Assembly (NCBI GenBank): GCA_949318235.1 | Contig: OX439131.1 | Coordinates: forward strand, 34,413,930 to 34,477,929 | DNA: 64,000 nt | Origin: Ecdyonurus torrentis | Lineage: Eukaryota; Arthropoda; Insecta; Ephemeroptera; Heptageniidae | Direction of reading: 5' to 3' | The notes under the pieces: model-generated | Database searches by the model: none | Told to the model about the DNA's origin: nothing | Seen by the model: only the letters and a program-made list of their open reading frames with translations | Shown: positions 34,446-64,000 of the stretch, in pieces | Layout: each line of letters opens with the position of its first letter | Position numbering within the stretch: the stretch's first letter is position 1 | Made by a program: the position numbers and the translations under genes

Positions 34446-34925
34446 TATATAACCTAAGTTGTCTTTTTTATTTCAATTATATTTATTTATTTAAGTGGAA
34501 ATCGAAAATTTATAAAAATAAAATGCAATAATATTTTCCCAAGTCTCCTTTATATATATTTTTTAAGAACATCTGACAGTTTGCTAACATTGAAAACCAC
34601 AAACTTAATAATAGAGTGCAATTACTTAAAAAAAGTTGAGATTATCTTTTATATAGATAAAATATAGCATGTATAGCAAAAAAAAAAAAAAAAGAAAAAG
34701 TGTACACGAGCTTATATAACAAACCTTTGTAATTTTGAACCACAAAAAGTTGCAAATTGAAGCCAGTAGTGAAATGTAAATATACATCACACTGCTCATG
34801 CTAGTAAGCAACATATTAATAATAGGCCTAATAAAAAAAATAAAATAAAATAAGAATAACAATATAATATATTAAACAACCATAATACAACAGTAATAAT
34901 AAAAACAAAACAGGTAAAAAAGAAG

Positions 34926-64000
<29,075 letters not shown>

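Overview
This is eukaryotic, AT-rich animal DNA. It has many-exon genes, GT-AG introns, dense microsatellites and many mobile elements. It is most likely from an arthropod: a tRNA-headed SINE at about 53.4 kb has a central segment of the kind I know from arthropod SINEs. That placement is inference and I cannot name the species. There are no prokaryotic features, operons or CRISPR arrays.

All confident host genes lie on the minus strand. From right to left they are: NBAS (34,926 to beyond 64,000, 35 exons, 5' end outside the window), an inactive myotubularin of the MTMR10/11/12 group (18,575-33,573, 12 exons), tubulin-binding cofactor A (11,092-13,096, 2 coding exons) and PDCD7/U11-59K (3,309-10,876, 6 exons). 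I rebuilt exons from reading frame, splice sites and phase continuity; the phases close exactly in all four genes. An exon-like ORF at 2,060-2,277 is not identified. The genes serve separate housekeeping jobs: Golgi-to-ER vesicle tethering and NMD (NBAS), phosphoinositide-phosphatase scaffolding (MTMR10-like), beta-tubulin folding (TBCA) and minor-spliceosome U11/U12 assembly (PDCD7).

Introns and intergenic DNA are filled with transposons. The main find is a set of hammerhead self-cleaving ribozymes. Five near-identical copies sit in a 3.48-kb array of 884-bp units (25,670-29,146), part inverted, flanked by a 14-bp target duplication in an MTMR10-like intron. A sixth, different ribozyme lies at 58,516-58,561 and a decayed one near 60.65 kb. 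Complete units carry CCAAT and TATA boxes upstream of the ribozyme. A truncated Penelope-like GIY-YIG ORF at 63,278-63,712 is followed by a motif that also occurs in the 884-bp unit, which ties the ribozymes to a Penelope-like family.

The second theme is palindromes. More than a dozen inverted-repeat elements (0.1-1.8 kb) occur. Several share TATCGATG-like ends and have arms built from repeated 12-20 bp words; several sit inside (TA)n tracts. Also present are a fold-back Tc1/mariner copy (16,264-17,491), two 5'-truncated LINEs (29.3-30.0 kb and 46.1-47.7 kb, the second split by a 689-bp DNA element), a large 3.2-kb terminal-inverted-repeat element (37,175-40,374) and several MITE families.
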